Assembly (NCBI RefSeq): GCF_014843845.1
Contig: NZ_JHQS01000011.1
Coordinates: 123,869 to 187,868 of the forward strand
Source of the DNA: Mesorhizobium amorphae
GTDB lineage: Bacteria; Pseudomonadota; Alphaproteobacteria; Rhizobiales; Rhizobiaceae
Direction: 5' to 3'
Length of the DNA: 64,000 nt
The notes beneath the pieces were generated by a model. The model was given only the letters and a program-made list of their open reading frames with translations. It did no database searches and was not told where the DNA came from. Positions 36,419 to 46,600 of this stretch are shown here, in pieces (the stretch's first letter is position 1; the number at the start of each line of letters is the position of its first letter). The position numbers were made by a program, and so were the translations under genes.

Positions 36419-37258
36419 TTATTCGGCGGCAGCAAGGCGGGCCGAGCGCACGCCTTGCGACAGCCCGCTGACCAAAGTGGCAACCGCTTCGGCCGGATCG
36501 GCGGTCTTTTCGCCCTTGGGTCCGAGTACACTGGCCACCGCATTGACGATCGCGGTGCCGACGACGACGCCGTCGGCATTGGCACCGATAATGCGCGCCT
36601 GCTCGGCGGTCTTGACGCCGAAGCCGACGCAGACCGGCAGGTCGGTATGGCCCTTGATGCGCCTGACGGCCGCCGCCACCTTGCCGGTGTCGGCCAAAGC
36701 CGAGCCGGTGATGCCGGTCATCGAGACATAGTAGACGAAGCCGGAGGTGTTCTGCAGCACCTTGGGCAGACGCTTGTCGTCGGTGGTCGGCGTCGCCAGG
36801 CGGATGAAGTTGATCCCGGCCTTGAGCGCCGGGATGCAGAGCTCCTCGTCCATCTCCGGCGGCAGGTCGACGACGATCAGCCCGTCGATGCCGCTGGCGA
36901 TCGCGTCCTTGAGGAAGCGGTCGACGCCGTAGATGTAGATCGGGTTGTAATAGCCCATCAAAACGATCGGCGTTTCATTGTCGCCGGCGCGGAACTCGGC
37001 CGCCATCTGCAGCGTCTTGACCAGCGTCTGGCCGCCTTTCAGCGCGCGCAGGCCCGCCGCCTGGATCGCCGGGCCATCGGCCATCGGATCGGAAAACGGC
37101 ATGCCCATTTCGATGATGTCGGCGCCCGCCTTGGGCAAGGCCCTCATGATCGACAAAGCGGTGACATAGTCCGGGTCGCCGCTCATGAAATAGGTGACTA
37201 AAGCCGGGCGGCCTTCGGCATTCAGTTTCGCCATGCGGCGGTCGATGCGGGTGGTCAT
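36419..37258 (-). CDS. trpA: tryptophan synthase alpha subunit TrpA
   Basis: Cleaves indole-3-glycerol phosphate to indole, which is channelled to TrpB. The 279-residue barrel contains the catalytic Glu and Asp in [26 protein letters not shown] and the phosphate-binding [10 protein letters not shown]. Start at 37258, two bases from the trpB stop. A longer frame upstream only reads through trpB. Confidence 0.97.
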   Translation of the reverse strand: MTTRIDRRMAKLNAEGRPALVTYFMSGDPDYVTALSIMRALPKAGADIIEMGMPFSDPMADGPAIQAAGLRALKGGQTLVKTLQMAAEFRAGDNETPIVLMGYYNPIYIYGVDRFLKDAIASGIDGLIVVDLPPEMDEELCIPALKAGINFIRLATPTTDDKRLPKVLQNTSGFVYYVSMTGITGSALADTGKVAAAVRRIKGHTDLPVCVGFGVKTAEQARIIGANADGVVVGTAIVNAVASVLGPKGEKTADPAEAVATLVSGLSQGVRSARLAAAE

Positions 37259-37260
37259 GA

Positions 37261-38481
<1,221 letters not shown>

Positions 38482-38507
38482 CGCCGATCTCCTGCATCTG
38501 GTCTTGA

Positions 38508-38552
38508 GCATGTCCTTGGCGGAAAACCGGTTCCCACTTTTCCGGGACATGC
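38508..38552. repeat. palindromic intergenic repeat between trpF and trpB
   Basis: A 45-bp element with 8-bp arms GCATGTCC and GGACATGC and an inner GGAAAACCGG/CACTTTTCC core. It resembles the repeat at 16370 in reverse orientation and is a common Rhizobiales intergenic palindrome. It lies inside the trp transcript, where it could form an mRNA hairpin just before the trpB ribosome-binding region. Confidence 0.7.
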
Positions 38553-38569
38553 TTTGGTTTAGAGCACGC

Positions 38570-39229
38570 TCAGGCGGCGCGGTTGTCGCGCGCGGCCCTG
38601 ACGGCCCGGAAAAATTGCTCGATCAGCGCCGGATCCTTGACACCCGGCGCGCTTTCCACGCCCGACGAAATGTCTATTCCGGGCGGATTGGCAAGCTGGA
38701 GGGCATCGCCGATATTGGCGGCGTTGAGCCCACCGGAAAGCATGTAATCGACGCCGGCGTCAAGGCCGGCCAGAATGCGCCAGTCGAAGGCGATGCCGTT
38801 GCCACCCGGCAATTCCGAACCTTTCGGCGGCTTGGCATCGAACAGGAAGCGGTCGGCGATGCCTATGAAGGGCTTTGTCCGCTCGATATCCGCGGCCTCG
38901 CTGACCGACAGGGCCTTCATGACCGGCAGGCCATAACGGGCCTTGACCCCGGCCACCCGCTCAGGCGTCTCCGAGCCGTGAAGCTGCAGCATGTCGGGGT
39001 GCATTTTTTCGACGATCTCATCCAGGAACGCATCGCCTGCATCGACCGTCACGGCGACCGCGCTGGCCTTGCCGATTGCTACCTGGCGCAGGCGCCCGGC
39101 TTCTTCGGGCGCGACGTAGCGCGGGCTCTTGGCGAAGAAGATGAAGCCGACATGGCTGGCACCGCCGGCGAGCGCCGCGGCCAATGCGTCATCGGTCTTC
39201 AACCCGCATATCTTGATGTCGAGCGCCAT
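38570..39229 (-). CDS. trpF: phosphoribosylanthranilate isomerase TrpF
   Basis: Isomerises phosphoribosylanthranilate in tryptophan synthesis. The 219-residue barrel starts [12 protein letters not shown] with catalytic Cys7, then [22 protein letters not shown] and [11 protein letters not shown], ending with [15 protein letters not shown], the family phosphate-binding signature. Start at 39229 (MALDIKICG). First gene of the trpFBA-accD-folC unit; no trp leader peptide was seen upstream. Confidence 0.96.
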   Translation of the reverse strand: MALDIKICGLKTDDALAAALAGGASHVGFIFFAKSPRYVAPEEAGRLRQVAIGKASAVAVTVDAGDAFLDEIVEKMHPDMLQLHGSETPERVAGVKARYGLPVMKALSVSEAADIERTKPFIGIADRFLFDAKPPKGSELPGGNGIAFDWRILAGLDAGVDYMLSGGLNAANIGDALQLANPPGIDISSGVESAPGVKDPALIEQFFRAVRAARDNRAA

Positions 39230-39341
39230 GGCGCGGGATTGGCACGAAACAGCATAAGAGTCGAGAAAAAGCATGCTGTTTGCCGCCGGGGCGGAAAGCA
39301 CTACCTTTCAATTAGGGAAACACAGGCGGGAGCAGATAGTC

Positions 39342-39560
39342 ATGACTGACCAGAGCGTTGCCCAACTCAGGCAAAAGATCGCGCAGGCCCACGAAGTGAT
39401 CGCGCATCTGATGGACAAGGCAGCCTTCAACGGCGCCGAGGCGCACCGCGCGCTCGACTATTTCGGCGGCGACGCCTTCGAGCGGAATTTCCTGCCGTGG
39501 CCGCGCCAGGGCGATGAGGGCTTGCGGCCGGAGGAGTTGAACGCGGCGAATGACGATTGA
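39342..39560 (+). CDS. conserved small hypothetical protein (72 aa)
   Basis: 72 residues, predicted mostly helical and acidic: LRQKIAQAHEVIAHLMDKAA, then ALDYFGGDAFERNFLPWP. I do not recognise a family. The start at 39342 is chosen for GGCGGGAGCAG seven to ten bases upstream. It is divergent from trpF and convergent with the YgjP-like gene. Codon usage resembles its neighbours, so it is probably real. Confidence 0.65.
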   Translation: MTDQSVAQLRQKIAQAHEVIAHLMDKAAFNGAEAHRALDYFGGDAFERNFLPWPRQGDEGLRPEELNAANDD

Positions 39561-39587
39561 GCGGCTGGCGAGGCCGACCCGGACGCC

Positions 39588-40346
39588 CTAGTCGAACACG
39601 ATCGCCTGCAGGGCGCCGCCATTGCGCTTAAGCCAGTCCTTGCAGCGCTCGGTGTCGGGGCACAGTTGCTCGCACAATTTCCAGAATTTCGGGCCGTGGT
39701 TCATCTCCTTGAGATGCGCCACTTCATGCGCGACCAGGTAGTTTATGACCGGCGCGGGCGCCATCATGATGCGCCAGGAGAAGGACAGATTGCCGTCGGA
39801 GGTGCAGGAGCCCCAGCGGCTCGACGTATCCTTGAAGCGGATCGCCTTGGCGCGTTTGCCGATCGCCGCGCTGTGCTTGGCCACCAGACGCTCGATCTCG
39901 CGCTTGGCCTCGCGCTTGAGGAAATCGGCGATGCGGCGCGGCAGGTGCACGCGCTCGCCATGCACGATCAGCAGCGGGCCGCGCTCGTCGCGCGACACGG
40001 TGACGGTGCCGCGTTTCGCAGGCTCATGGACGATGCGGTGCGCCACGCCGCGCACCGGGATCTTGATGCCGGGCCGCACCTGCGGCCGTGTCGGCACCTT
40101 GGCCAGCCGCTGCTCCAGCCAGTCCTGGTGACGGTCGAGGAATTTCTCGACCTCGCCGCGCCGCAGGCCCGGCGGCACGGTGATGCGCAGGCCCTGACCG
40201 CCGGAATCGATGCGTAGCGTCAGCCGGCGAGCCCTGGCGCTCTCGACGATCTTGAGCGGCAGCGTACGGCCGGCGACGCTATGCTCGCGCTCGACGACGG
40301 GCGAGGGCTTGGGCTTGGTCAGGTTGCGGAAGAAGCCGAAAGACAT
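39588..40346 (-). CDS. YgjP/WLM-type zinc metallopeptidase (M48-like, DUF45)
   Basis: 252 residues. The zinc motif HEVAHLKEMNHGPKFW (HExxH plus a downstream His) is in the C-terminal third, after FKDTSSRWGSCTSDGNLSFSWR, the diagnostic YgjP stretch. The N-terminal part is basic and beta-rich. These SprT-like proteases are widespread, with little known of substrates. Start at 40346 (MSFGFFRN) is a judgement; the frame extends further upstream. Confidence 0.88.
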   Translation of the reverse strand: MSFGFFRNLTKPKPSPVVEREHSVAGRTLPLKIVESARARRLTLRIDSGGQGLRITVPPGLRRGEVEKFLDRHQDWLEQRLAKVPTRPQVRPGIKIPVRGVAHRIVHEPAKRGTVTVSRDERGPLLIVHGERVHLPRRIADFLKREAKREIERLVAKHSAAIGKRAKAIRFKDTSSRWGSCTSDGNLSFSWRIMMAPAPVINYLVAHEVAHLKEMNHGPKFWKLCEQLCPDTERCKDWLKRNGGALQAIVFD

Positions 40347-40403
40347 GGCTGGACGATACGCGATTCGAGGAAAACGGCCAGTGGAGCGAAGCTGAAAAGA
40401 GAA

Positions 40404-40439
40404 CAAAAAAGAAACGGCGCCGCTTGCGCGACGCCGTTT
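40404..40439 (-). terminator. intrinsic terminator after the DUF2852 gene
   Basis: Arms AAACGGCG (40412-40419) and CGCCGTTT (40432-40439) with a 12-base loop. On the minus strand they are followed by TTTCTTTTTTG. It lies about 26 bases past the DUF2852 stop. Confidence 0.75.
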
Positions 40440-40465
40440 GTCATGCCGAGACCTGTCGCGCGGCC

Positions 40466-40945
40466 TCAGTCGTCAAGCAGGTTCGAACCCTTGCCACGCT
40501 TGGTGGTCGCCGACTTGCTCGACTCAGTCGTCGTCGGAGCAGTCGACTTGTTGCGGTTCGCCATGAACCGGTCGAACTCGTCCTGGTCCTTGGCGCGGCG
40601 CAGTTCGCGAGCATAGTCGTCGAATTCGGTCAGCATCTCGTCGAGCTTGCGGCGCTCTTCGGCAAGGCGCTCAAGCTCCTTTTCGCGCCAGTCGTCGAAA
40701 GCGACGTTGCCGGTGCGGGCGGAGCCGTGGCCCCAGCGCGCGGCCTTGTCGGAACCGCGGCGGCAGCCGGCGAAGATGCCGTCCGTAGCGCGGTTGACGT
40801 CGCGCTTGAAGCCGTCGAGCCGGTCGCCCCAGATGATGTAGGCGAGCATGGCGAAGCCGAGCGGCCAGAACACCATGAAGCCGATCACCATCAACGCGAT
40901 GGTCGCCGGCGTCCAGGCCGGGCGGATCAATGCAGTCGTGTTCAT
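40466..40945 (-). CDS. DUF2852 domain-containing membrane protein
   Basis: 159 residues. A single hydrophobic span near 17-38 (IALMVIGFMVFWPLGFAMLAY) is followed by IWGDRLDGFKRDVNR, a charged coiled coil (WREKELERLAEERRKLDEML) and a disordered tail rich in S, T and K. It matches DUF2852, a Rhizobiales family of unknown role. Start at 40945 is chosen for GGGAG just upstream. Confidence 0.87.
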   Translation of the reverse strand: MNTTALIRPAWTPATIALMVIGFMVFWPLGFAMLAYIIWGDRLDGFKRDVNRATDGIFAGCRRGSDKAARWGHGSARTGNVAFDDWREKELERLAEERRKLDEMLTEFDDYARELRRAKDQDEFDRFMANRNKSTAPTTTESSKSATTKRGKGSNLLDD

Positions 40946-41061
40946 TTTCTCCCAGTCCTTCCGTTGGAGACAGCCAGATCGGCTGCGTGGAATCGAAATG
41001 GGATGGGGAAAACGGCTATTCAAGACAGATCCGGCCAAAACCGGACAAAGGGCTGAAATGA

Positions 41062-42204
41062 TTATTTCTTTTTGAGCATTTCGAGGAAAAGCACGGCTAG
41101 GCCGGCAACCAGGCCCCAGAATGCGGCGCCGACGCCGAACAGCGTCAGCCCGGAAGCGGTGACGGCGAAGGTGACGGTGGCGGCCATGCGCTCGCCCTCT
41201 TCCTTCAAGGCTATCGACAGCGCGTTGGCCAAAGGCGCCATCAGCGCCAGGCCGGCGACCAGCACGATCAGGCTCTGCGGCAGGACAGCGAAGATCGCCA
41301 CCAGCGAGGCGCCGAAGATGGCAAAGATGAGATAAGCCAGTGCATAGAAGGGACCGGTCTTCCAGCGCTCGGCCGGGTCGGGGTGGACATCCGGCCCGGT
41401 GCAGATCGCCGCCGAGATCGCCGCCAGATTGGTGGTCGAGGCGCCGAATGGCGCCGACAGCAGCGAGAACAGGCCGGTGACGCCGATCAGCGGGCCAGGC
41501 TCGGGATGGTAACCGGCGGCCCTCAGCACGGCGAGGCCGGACAGGTTCTGCGAGGCCATGGTGACGAGGTAGAGCGGCAGAGCCAGCCCGATGATCGATG
41601 CGGTGCTGAAATGTGGCGCAATCAGCGTCAGGGTCGACAGTTCCGGCGTCGGCAGGCCGCCGACGCGGCCGGTGAGGAAGGCCGCGAAGCCGCCGCCGAT
41701 CAGCACCGCGAGAACCGACAGCGCCGGGTTGAACAGGCGGATGACGAAAAATGCCCCGATCAGCGGCAGGATCAGCCAGGGGTCGGCGGGAATGGTCTTG
41801 ACCGCGCCGGTGGCGAAGCTGACGAGGATGCCGGCCAGCATGCCGGAAGCGACCGAGGCCGGTATCCTGGCGATCAGCTGGGTCAGCGGCTTGAACAGGC
41901 CGGTGGCGATCAACAGGATGGCGGTGACGATGAAGGCGCCCACCGCATCATTTACCGTAAAGCCGCTCGATGCCGCGATCAGCGCCAGGCCCGGCGTCGA
42001 CCAGGCGGTGATGACGGGCATTTTCGTGCGCCAGGACAGCCACAGGCACTCGATGGCCATCGCCAGGCACAGTGCGGTGACCCAGCTCGCGGTCTCGACC
42101 TGGGTGGCGCCGACCGCCTTGGCGGCGGCGATGACCACGGCCAGCGTGCCGCCAAAGCCGACGATTGCCGCGACGAAGGCGGATATCGGGATGGAAATGC
42201 GCAT
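41062..42204 (-). CDS. BenE family benzoate/H+ symporter-like transporter
   Basis: 380 residues with about eleven to twelve membrane helices. The BenE signatures are present: TAWSTPGLALIA, SGMLAGILVSF, and SAPFGASTTNLAAISAAICTG. BenE proteins import benzoate or related aromatics with protons. No benzoate-degradation genes are nearby, so the substrate is uncertain. The hydrolase gene starting at 42978 lies upstream with only a three-base gap, so the two are probably cotranscribed. Confidence 0.87.
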   Translation of the reverse strand: MRISIPISAFVAAIVGFGGTLAVVIAAAKAVGATQVETASWVTALCLAMAIECLWLSWRTKMPVITAWSTPGLALIAASSGFTVNDAVGAFIVTAILLIATGLFKPLTQLIARIPASVASGMLAGILVSFATGAVKTIPADPWLILPLIGAFFVIRLFNPALSVLAVLIGGGFAAFLTGRVGGLPTPELSTLTLIAPHFSTASIIGLALPLYLVTMASQNLSGLAVLRAAGYHPEPGPLIGVTGLFSLLSAPFGASTTNLAAISAAICTGPDVHPDPAERWKTGPFYALAYLIFAIFGASLVAIFAVLPQSLIVLVAGLALMAPLANALSIALKEEGERMAATVTFAVTASGLTLFGVGAAFWGLVAGLAVLFLEMLKKK

Positions 42205-42207
42205 GGC

Positions 42208-42978
42208 CTACCCTGCTCGCCGCACCATGTCGCCCACTGCCCGCAGCAGCATGTCGAGATCCTGCGGTCGGGACAGGCGGTGGTCGCCATCGGGGATGAG
42301 CGATAGCGTCACGTCATCGGCCGGCAGCAAGGTGGCCAGCTTCAGCGCATGGCTCGACGGCACGTCGGCATCGGCCAGGCCCTGCAGGATGTGGACCGGG
42401 CAATGGGTGTCGATCGGCCCGGTCATGACAAGGTTCTTCCTGCCGTCCTCGATCAAGGCGCGCGTATAGATGTAAGGCTCGGCCGAATAGTCGGACGGCT
42501 CCTCGAAGAACCCCTTCTCAGTGAGATCGCGCTTCTGCGCCTCAGTCAGCACTGGCTCGACCAGCTCGGCGGTGAAATCCGGCGCGGGGGCCAGCAGCAC
42601 CAGGCCGGCGATGCGGTCGTCACCCGCCTTGTGCAATTCCTGGATCATGCGCAACGCGATCCAGGCGCCCATGGAGGAGCCGACCAGGATCTGCTTGCCC
42701 TTGGTGAAGCGACGGAAGACGGCGAGGCTTTGTCCGAGCCATTTCGAGATGGTGCCATCGGCAAAGGCGCCGCCCGATTCGCCATGGCCGGAATAGTCGT
42801 GGCGCAGGAAGGCGCGGCCTTCCTTTGCCGTCCACTCAGCCAGCGTCTCGGCCTTGGTGCCCAGCATGTCGGATTTGTAGCCGCCGAGCCAGACGACGCC
42901 GGGCGCAGCCCCCGGCGCGCGTCTGACGGCGATATCGGTTCCCTCGACTTCCAGAAACTCAGGCGCAGTGGCGGTCAT
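42208..42978 (-). CDS. alpha/beta hydrolase
   Basis: 256 residues with the nucleophile elbow VGSSMGAWIAL, an oxyanion region WLGGYKSDMLGTKA, RHDYSGHGESGG, an acid strand HILQGLADADVP and a catalytic His in IPDGDHRLS. It resembles palmitoyl-protein thioesterase/ABHD10-like hydrolases. Cytoplasmic, with no signal peptide. Three bases from benE downstream; the substrate is unknown. Confidence 0.88.
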   Translation of the reverse strand: MTATAPEFLEVEGTDIAVRRAPGAAPGVVWLGGYKSDMLGTKAETLAEWTAKEGRAFLRHDYSGHGESGGAFADGTISKWLGQSLAVFRRFTKGKQILVGSSMGAWIALRMIQELHKAGDDRIAGLVLLAPAPDFTAELVEPVLTEAQKRDLTEKGFFEEPSDYSAEPYIYTRALIEDGRKNLVMTGPIDTHCPVHILQGLADADVPSSHALKLATLLPADDVTLSLIPDGDHRLSRPQDLDMLLRAVGDMVRRAG

Positions 42979-43095
42979 GGCTTTCCCTCACGCCGGGTCT
43001 TTTGGCACAGCCACGCGTTCAACGAAAAGCGGCCTGCAACTTTCTTTGCTTGGTGCAAGCTCGCGATCAGGTGATTTCCTGAGAAGGCTGTGCTA

Positions 43096-43124
43096 TTGAC
43101 TTGCGCCGCGCGCTCACCACATTG
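43096..43124 (+). promoter_or_regulatory. possible sigma-70 promoter of infC
   Basis: TTGACT at 43096-43101, followed after 16-17 bases by CACATT/ACATTG at about 43118-43124, and about 60 bases upstream of infC. The -35 is good and the -10 weak, so this is tentative. Confidence 0.35.
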
Positions 43125-43185
43125 GCGCGTCCTGAACATCCGAACTGAAGAACCCTGAACGAAACGGCTCAAGGAGACCACGACC

Positions 43186-43722
43186 ATTCGCAGACCTTTC
43201 AAAGCAGCGGCGCCCACCAAGGATGGGCCGCGCTCCAACCGCGACATCCGGGTTCCCCGGGTCCAGCTTATCGACGCAGAAGGCCAGAACCGCGGCGACG
43301 TTTCCATCAACGACGCATTGCTGCTCGCCGAAGAGGCCGGGCTCGATCTGGTCGAGATATCGCCCAATGCGGTACCGCCCGTCGTAAAAATCCTCGATCT
43401 CGGCAAGTTGAAATACGCCAACCAGAAGAAGGCGGCCGAGGCGCGCAAGAACCAGAAGGTCATCGAGATCAAGGAGATCAAGATGCGCCCGAACATCGAC
43501 AGCCACGACTACGAGACCAAGATGAAGGCCGTGCGGCGCTTCTTCGAGGAAGGCGACAAGGTCAAGCTGACGCTGCGCTTCCGTGGCCGCGAGATGGCGC
43601 ATATGGAACTCGGCATGCAGCTTCTGAACAAGGTCCGCGAGGAAGTGGCGCCGATCGCCAAGGTCGAAGCGGAACCGAAGCTCGAAGGCCGCCAGATGAT
43701 GATGGTGCTGGCGCCCCGCTGA
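43186..43722 (+). CDS. infC: translation initiation factor IF-3, AUU start codon
   Basis: Binds the 30S subunit, prevents premature 50S joining and proofreads initiator tRNA. The 178-residue product begins at an ATT codon (43186), with AAGGAGA nine bases upstream; no ATG lies in frame before the conserved [14 protein letters not shown]. The N-domain continues to the lysine-rich linker [16 protein letters not shown], followed by the C-domain [14 protein letters not shown]. The AUU start is the classic infC device for autoregulation, since IF-3 discriminates against non-canonical start codons. Confidence 0.95.
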   Translation: MRRPFKAAAPTKDGPRSNRDIRVPRVQLIDAEGQNRGDVSINDALLLAEEAGLDLVEISPNAVPPVVKILDLGKLKYANQKKAAEARKNQKVIEIKEIKMRPNIDSHDYETKMKAVRRFFEEGDKVKLTLRFRGREMAHMELGMQLLNKVREEVAPIAKVEAEPKLEGRQMMMVLAPR

Positions 43723-43778
43723 TCACGATCAGTTCAGCGTGGGTCGTCGCGCTTTAAATCCGCCTGAATCATACCCCA

Positions 43779-43814
43779 GGGCGTCCCGGCGATCGGCGGG
43801 ACGCCTTATTTTCT
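43779..43814 (+). terminator. intrinsic terminator of infC
   Basis: GGCGTCCC (43780-43787) pairs with GGGACGCC (43798-43805), followed by TTATTTTCTT. It separates infC from the downstream methyltransferase gene. Confidence 0.8.
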
Positions 43815-43882
43815 TGTCCAAACGCTGCGATTGCCGGCTGGAGCAAGGATTGCTCCGAACCCCTCGACGATCGGATTCCGAC

Positions 43883-44527
43883 ATGGTCAATGAAGTGAAG
43901 CCTGCCGAGGACTTCAAATATGGACTGGGCAACTACCAGCACACGCGCCGGATGGTGCTTGCGGTGCTCGTCGTCGTCCTGTTCGCGGCGCTGCTGTTCG
44001 GGCAGTCGACCTTTCCGCCAGACACCCCGGTGCATGAGTCCATCGAAATGTTCGGCGTGCTGTTGATCTTCCTCGGCGTCGTCGGACGCTTGTGGTCGAC
44101 GCTCTATATTGGCGGGCGCAAATCCGCCGAGGTGGTGACCGGCGGACCCTATTCGATCACCCGCAACCCACTCTATGTCTTCTCGAGCATCGCCGCCGCC
44201 GGCGTCGGCGCACAGATCGGCTCGATCACAGCCACGATCGGCTTTGGGCTGCTCTGCGCCGGCGCCTTCTACATCGTCATCCTGCGCGAGGAGAAATTCC
44301 TCAAGGAGGCTCTCGGCGCGCCTTACCAGGCCTATCTGGCGAAGGTGCCGCGCTTCCTGCCGAAGCTTTCGCTTTATGAGGAAGGCGATACCGGCAGCTT
44401 CAAGCCGCGCCTGCTGTTGACCACTTTGCTCGACGGCCTGGTGTTCCTGGTGGCGCTGCCCGTCTTCGAAACCATCGATGGCGCGCAGCAGTCGGGCATA
44501 TTGCCGGTGCTGTTCCGGCTGCCATAA
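43883..44527 (+). CDS. isoprenylcysteine carboxyl methyltransferase-family membrane protein
   Basis: 214 residues with four to five membrane helices (MVLAVLVVVLFAALLFG; MFGVLLIFLGVVGRLWS). The ICMT/PEMT-type signature is GGPYSITRNPLYVFSS, then LREEKFLKEALGAPYQAYLAKVPRF with the conserved Glu and Tyr of the SAM site. Bacterial members may methylate lipids or small molecules; the substrate is unknown. It sits between infC and rpmI, a place normally without a gene. Start at 43883. Confidence 0.85.
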   Translation: MVNEVKPAEDFKYGLGNYQHTRRMVLAVLVVVLFAALLFGQSTFPPDTPVHESIEMFGVLLIFLGVVGRLWSTLYIGGRKSAEVVTGGPYSITRNPLYVFSSIAAAGVGAQIGSITATIGFGLLCAGAFYIVILREEKFLKEALGAPYQAYLAKVPRFLPKLSLYEEGDTGSFKPRLLLTTLLDGLVFLVALPVFETIDGAQQSGILPVLFRLP

Positions 44528-44590
44528 CGTCGCATCCCGGCGGGTGTTGCGCGCAAGCCTGCTTTGACGTATAGGACCGCCGTTCCAAGA

Positions 44591-44622
44591 AAACCGCCCG
44601 GCAGGGCATGCCGTGGCGGTTT
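44591..44622 (+). promoter_or_regulatory. strong hairpin in the rpmI leader
   Basis: AAACCGCC (44591-44598) pairs with GGCGGTTT (44615-44622), enclosing a second stem CGGCA/TGCCG, then TCATTTGCTTTT. A further stem TCGGGC/GCCCGA lies at about 44633-44652. This could be a terminator for the preceding gene or part of an L20-type autoregulatory leader for rpmI-rplT. The 190-base region holds no other gene. Confidence 0.45.
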
Positions 44623-44720
44623 CATTTGCTTTTCGGGCTTTGGTCGGCCCGAAGCGAACAAAACAAGAGGCGCGGAGTGCCGAAGGCACGACAGGGACCT
44701 CATAGAAACGGAGTAGCAAA

Positions 44721-44924
44721 ATGCCCAAGATGAAGACCAAATCGGCCGCCAAGAAGCGGTTCAAGATCACAGGTACGGGTAAAGTCCTGTCGGCTGCGGC
44801 CGGCAAGCGTCACGGCATGATCAAGCGTTCCAACAAGTTCATTCGAAATGCCCGCGGCACGATGGTTCTGGCTGAACCGGATGGCAAGAAGGTCATCAAG
44901 AATTTTCTGCCGAACGGCCTCTAA
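44721..44924 (+). CDS. rpmI: 50S ribosomal protein L35
   Basis: 67-residue basic protein: [20 protein letters not shown], then [16 protein letters not shown], ending NFLPNGL, matching L35 throughout. Preceded by CGGAG at the correct spacing. Forms a unit with rplT downstream. Confidence 0.98.
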   Translation: MPKMKTKSAAKKRFKITGTGKVLSAAAGKRHGMIKRSNKFIRNARGTMVLAEPDGKKVIKNFLPNGL

Positions 44925-44955
44925 GGCATTCGGTCCGGACACGCATTAGTTTTAC

Positions 44956-44999
44956 GCAATTCCGAACGGAAAACCGCTGAGCACTTTTCCTGGAATTGC
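44956..44999. repeat. palindromic repeat between rpmI and rplT
   Basis: 44-bp element with 8-bp arms GCAATTCC and GGAATTGC around a GGAAAACCGC/CACTTTTCC core. It differs from the element at 63847-63890 (reverse orientation) at only four of 44 positions. It ends 18 bases before the rplT ATG, adjacent to its AAGGAGA site. Confidence 0.8.
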
Positions 45000-45017
45000 T
45001 TTTAAGGAGATCATGAC

Positions 45018-45419
45018 ATGGCACGCGTAAAAAGAGGCGTCACCTCGCACGCCAAGCACAAGAAGGTCCTGAAAGCCGCCAAGGGTTTCTACGGCCGCCG
45101 CAAGAACACCATCCGCATCGCCAAGCAGGCGGTGGAAAAGTCCCTGCAGTACGCCTATCGCGACCGCAAGAACCGCAAGCGCTCGTTCCGCGCGCTGTGG
45201 ATCCAGCGCATCAACGCCGCGACCCACGAGCACGGCCTGACCTATGGCCGCTTCATCGACGGCCTCAACAAGGCCGGCATCGAGATCGACCGCAAGATCC
45301 TGTCGGACATGGCCATCCACGAGCCGCAGGCGTTCGCCGCTCTCGTGGCCAAGGCCAAGGTCGCGCTCGAATACCTCAAGAACACCACGCCGAACGCTTT
45401 TGAAAGCGCTGTCGCTTAA
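45018..45419 (+). CDS. rplT: 50S ribosomal protein L20
   Basis: 133 residues: [40 protein letters not shown], then [20 protein letters not shown], all diagnostic of L20. In other bacteria L20 represses its own operon by binding the leader. The ribosome-binding site AAGGAGA lies right after a palindromic repeat. Confidence 0.98.
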   Translation: MARVKRGVTSHAKHKKVLKAAKGFYGRRKNTIRIAKQAVEKSLQYAYRDRKNRKRSFRALWIQRINAATHEHGLTYGRFIDGLNKAGIEIDRKILSDMAIHEPQAFAALVAKAKVALEYLKNTTPNAFESAVA

Positions 45420-45458
45420 GACCAGCGCTTCCCAAGCATTCGCAATTCTGATTTGGGG

Positions 45459-45491
45459 AACCCGCGCTGGCACGGCTGGCGCGGGTTTTTC
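45459..45491 (+). terminator. intrinsic terminator or attenuator between rplT and pheS
   Basis: AACCCGCGC (45459-45467) pairs perfectly with GCGCGGGTT (45479-45487), followed by TTTTTCTT. It ends only about 24 bases before pheS. In enterobacteria pheST is attenuated, so this may be either a full terminator or an attenuator; no leader peptide rich in phenylalanine is visible. Confidence 0.85.
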
Positions 45492-45514
45492 TTATGCCTA
45501 ATCGGGTCTGGAAC

Positions 45515-46600
45515 ATGAGCGATATGGAAACTCTCGAAAATTCCCTGATGGCCGACATCGCCTCGGCCGCCGACGAGGCGTCGATCGAAGCGGTGCGCGT
45601 TTCGGCCCTCGGCAAGAAGGGCTCGGTCTCCGAAATGCTGAAGACGCTGGGCGCGATGAGCGCCGAGGAGCGTCAGGTGAAAGGCCCGGCGATCAACGGC
45701 CTGAAGAACCGCGTCACCGAGGCGCTCACGGCGCGCAAGGCCGAACTGAAGGATGTGGCGATCGCCGCCAGGCTCGCCGCCGAGACGGTCGACGTGACGC
45801 TGCCGGTGCGCCAGTCGCCGGCCGAGCGCGGCCGCATCCATCCGATCAGCCAGGTCATCGACGAGATCGCGGCGATCTTCGGCGATCTCGGCTTCGCCAT
45901 TGCCGAAGGCCCGGATATCGAGAGCGACTACTACAATTTCACCGCGCTGAATTTCCCCGAGGGGCATCCGGCGCGCGAGATGCACGACACCTTCTTCTTC
46001 CAACCGGACGAGAAGGGCGAGCGCAAGTTGTTGCGCACCCATACCTCGCCGGTGCAGATCCGCACCATGGAGCGGCAGAAGCCGCCGATCCGCATCGTCA
46101 TCCCCGGCAAAACCTACCGTCAGGATTCCGATGCCACCCATTCGCCGATGTTCCATCAGGTCGAGGGGCTGGTGATCGACAAGTCGGCCAACGTCGCCAA
46201 CATGAAGTGGGTGCTGGAAGAGTTCTGCAAGGCCTTCTTCGAGGTGCCGAGCGTCAAGATGCGCTTCCGGCCGTCTTTCTTCCCGTTCACCGAACCCAGC
46301 CTCGAGGTCGACATCCAATGCGACCGCTCGCGACCGGGCGAAGTGCGCTTCGGCGAAGGCTCCGACTGGATGGAGATCCTCGGCTGCGGCATGGTGCATC
46401 CCAATGTGCTGCGCCATGGCGGGCTCGACCCGGACGAGTATCAGGGCTTTGCCTGGGGCATGGGCATCGACCGCATCGCCATGCTGAAATACGGCATGCC
46501 GGACCTGCGAGCCTTCTTCGACGCCGACGTGCGCTGGCTGTCGCATTACGGTTTCCGGCCGCTCGACATGCCGACGCTGTTTGGGGGCCTAAGCGCATGA
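45515..46600 (+). CDS. pheS: phenylalanine--tRNA ligase alpha subunit PheS
   Basis: Catalytic subunit of the alpha2beta2 synthetase. With start 45515 the product is 361 residues: an N-terminal coiled coil, then [34 protein letters not shown] (motif 2 region), [24 protein letters not shown] and [14 protein letters not shown] (motif 3). In-frame starts at 45494 and 45524 are possible; 45515 gives the usual family N-terminus. The stop overlaps the GFA gene. Confidence 0.95.
   Translation: MSDMETLENSLMADIASAADEASIEAVRVSALGKKGSVSEMLKTLGAMSAEERQVKGPAINGLKNRVTEALTARKAELKDVAIAARLAAETVDVTLPVRQSPAERGRIHPISQVIDEIAAIFGDLGFAIAEGPDIESDYYNFTALNFPEGHPAREMHDTFFFQPDEKGERKLLRTHTSPVQIRTMERQKPPIRIVIPGKTYRQDSDATHSPMFHQVEGLVIDKSANVANMKWVLEEFCKAFFEVPSVKMRFRPSFFPFTEPSLEVDIQCDRSRPGEVRFGEGSDWMEILGCGMVHPNVLRHGGLDPDEYQGFAWGMGIDRIAMLKYGMPDLRAFFDADVRWLSHYGFRPLDMPTLFGGLSA

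Noticed and set aside
39230..39341. trp attenuator or leader peptide upstream of trpF
   Set aside because: No short frame with tandem Trp codons and no terminator/antiterminator pair was seen.
45494..45514. Upstream pheS start at 45494
   Set aside because: It lies almost on the rplT terminator U-tract and adds residues not seen at the usual PheS N-terminus.
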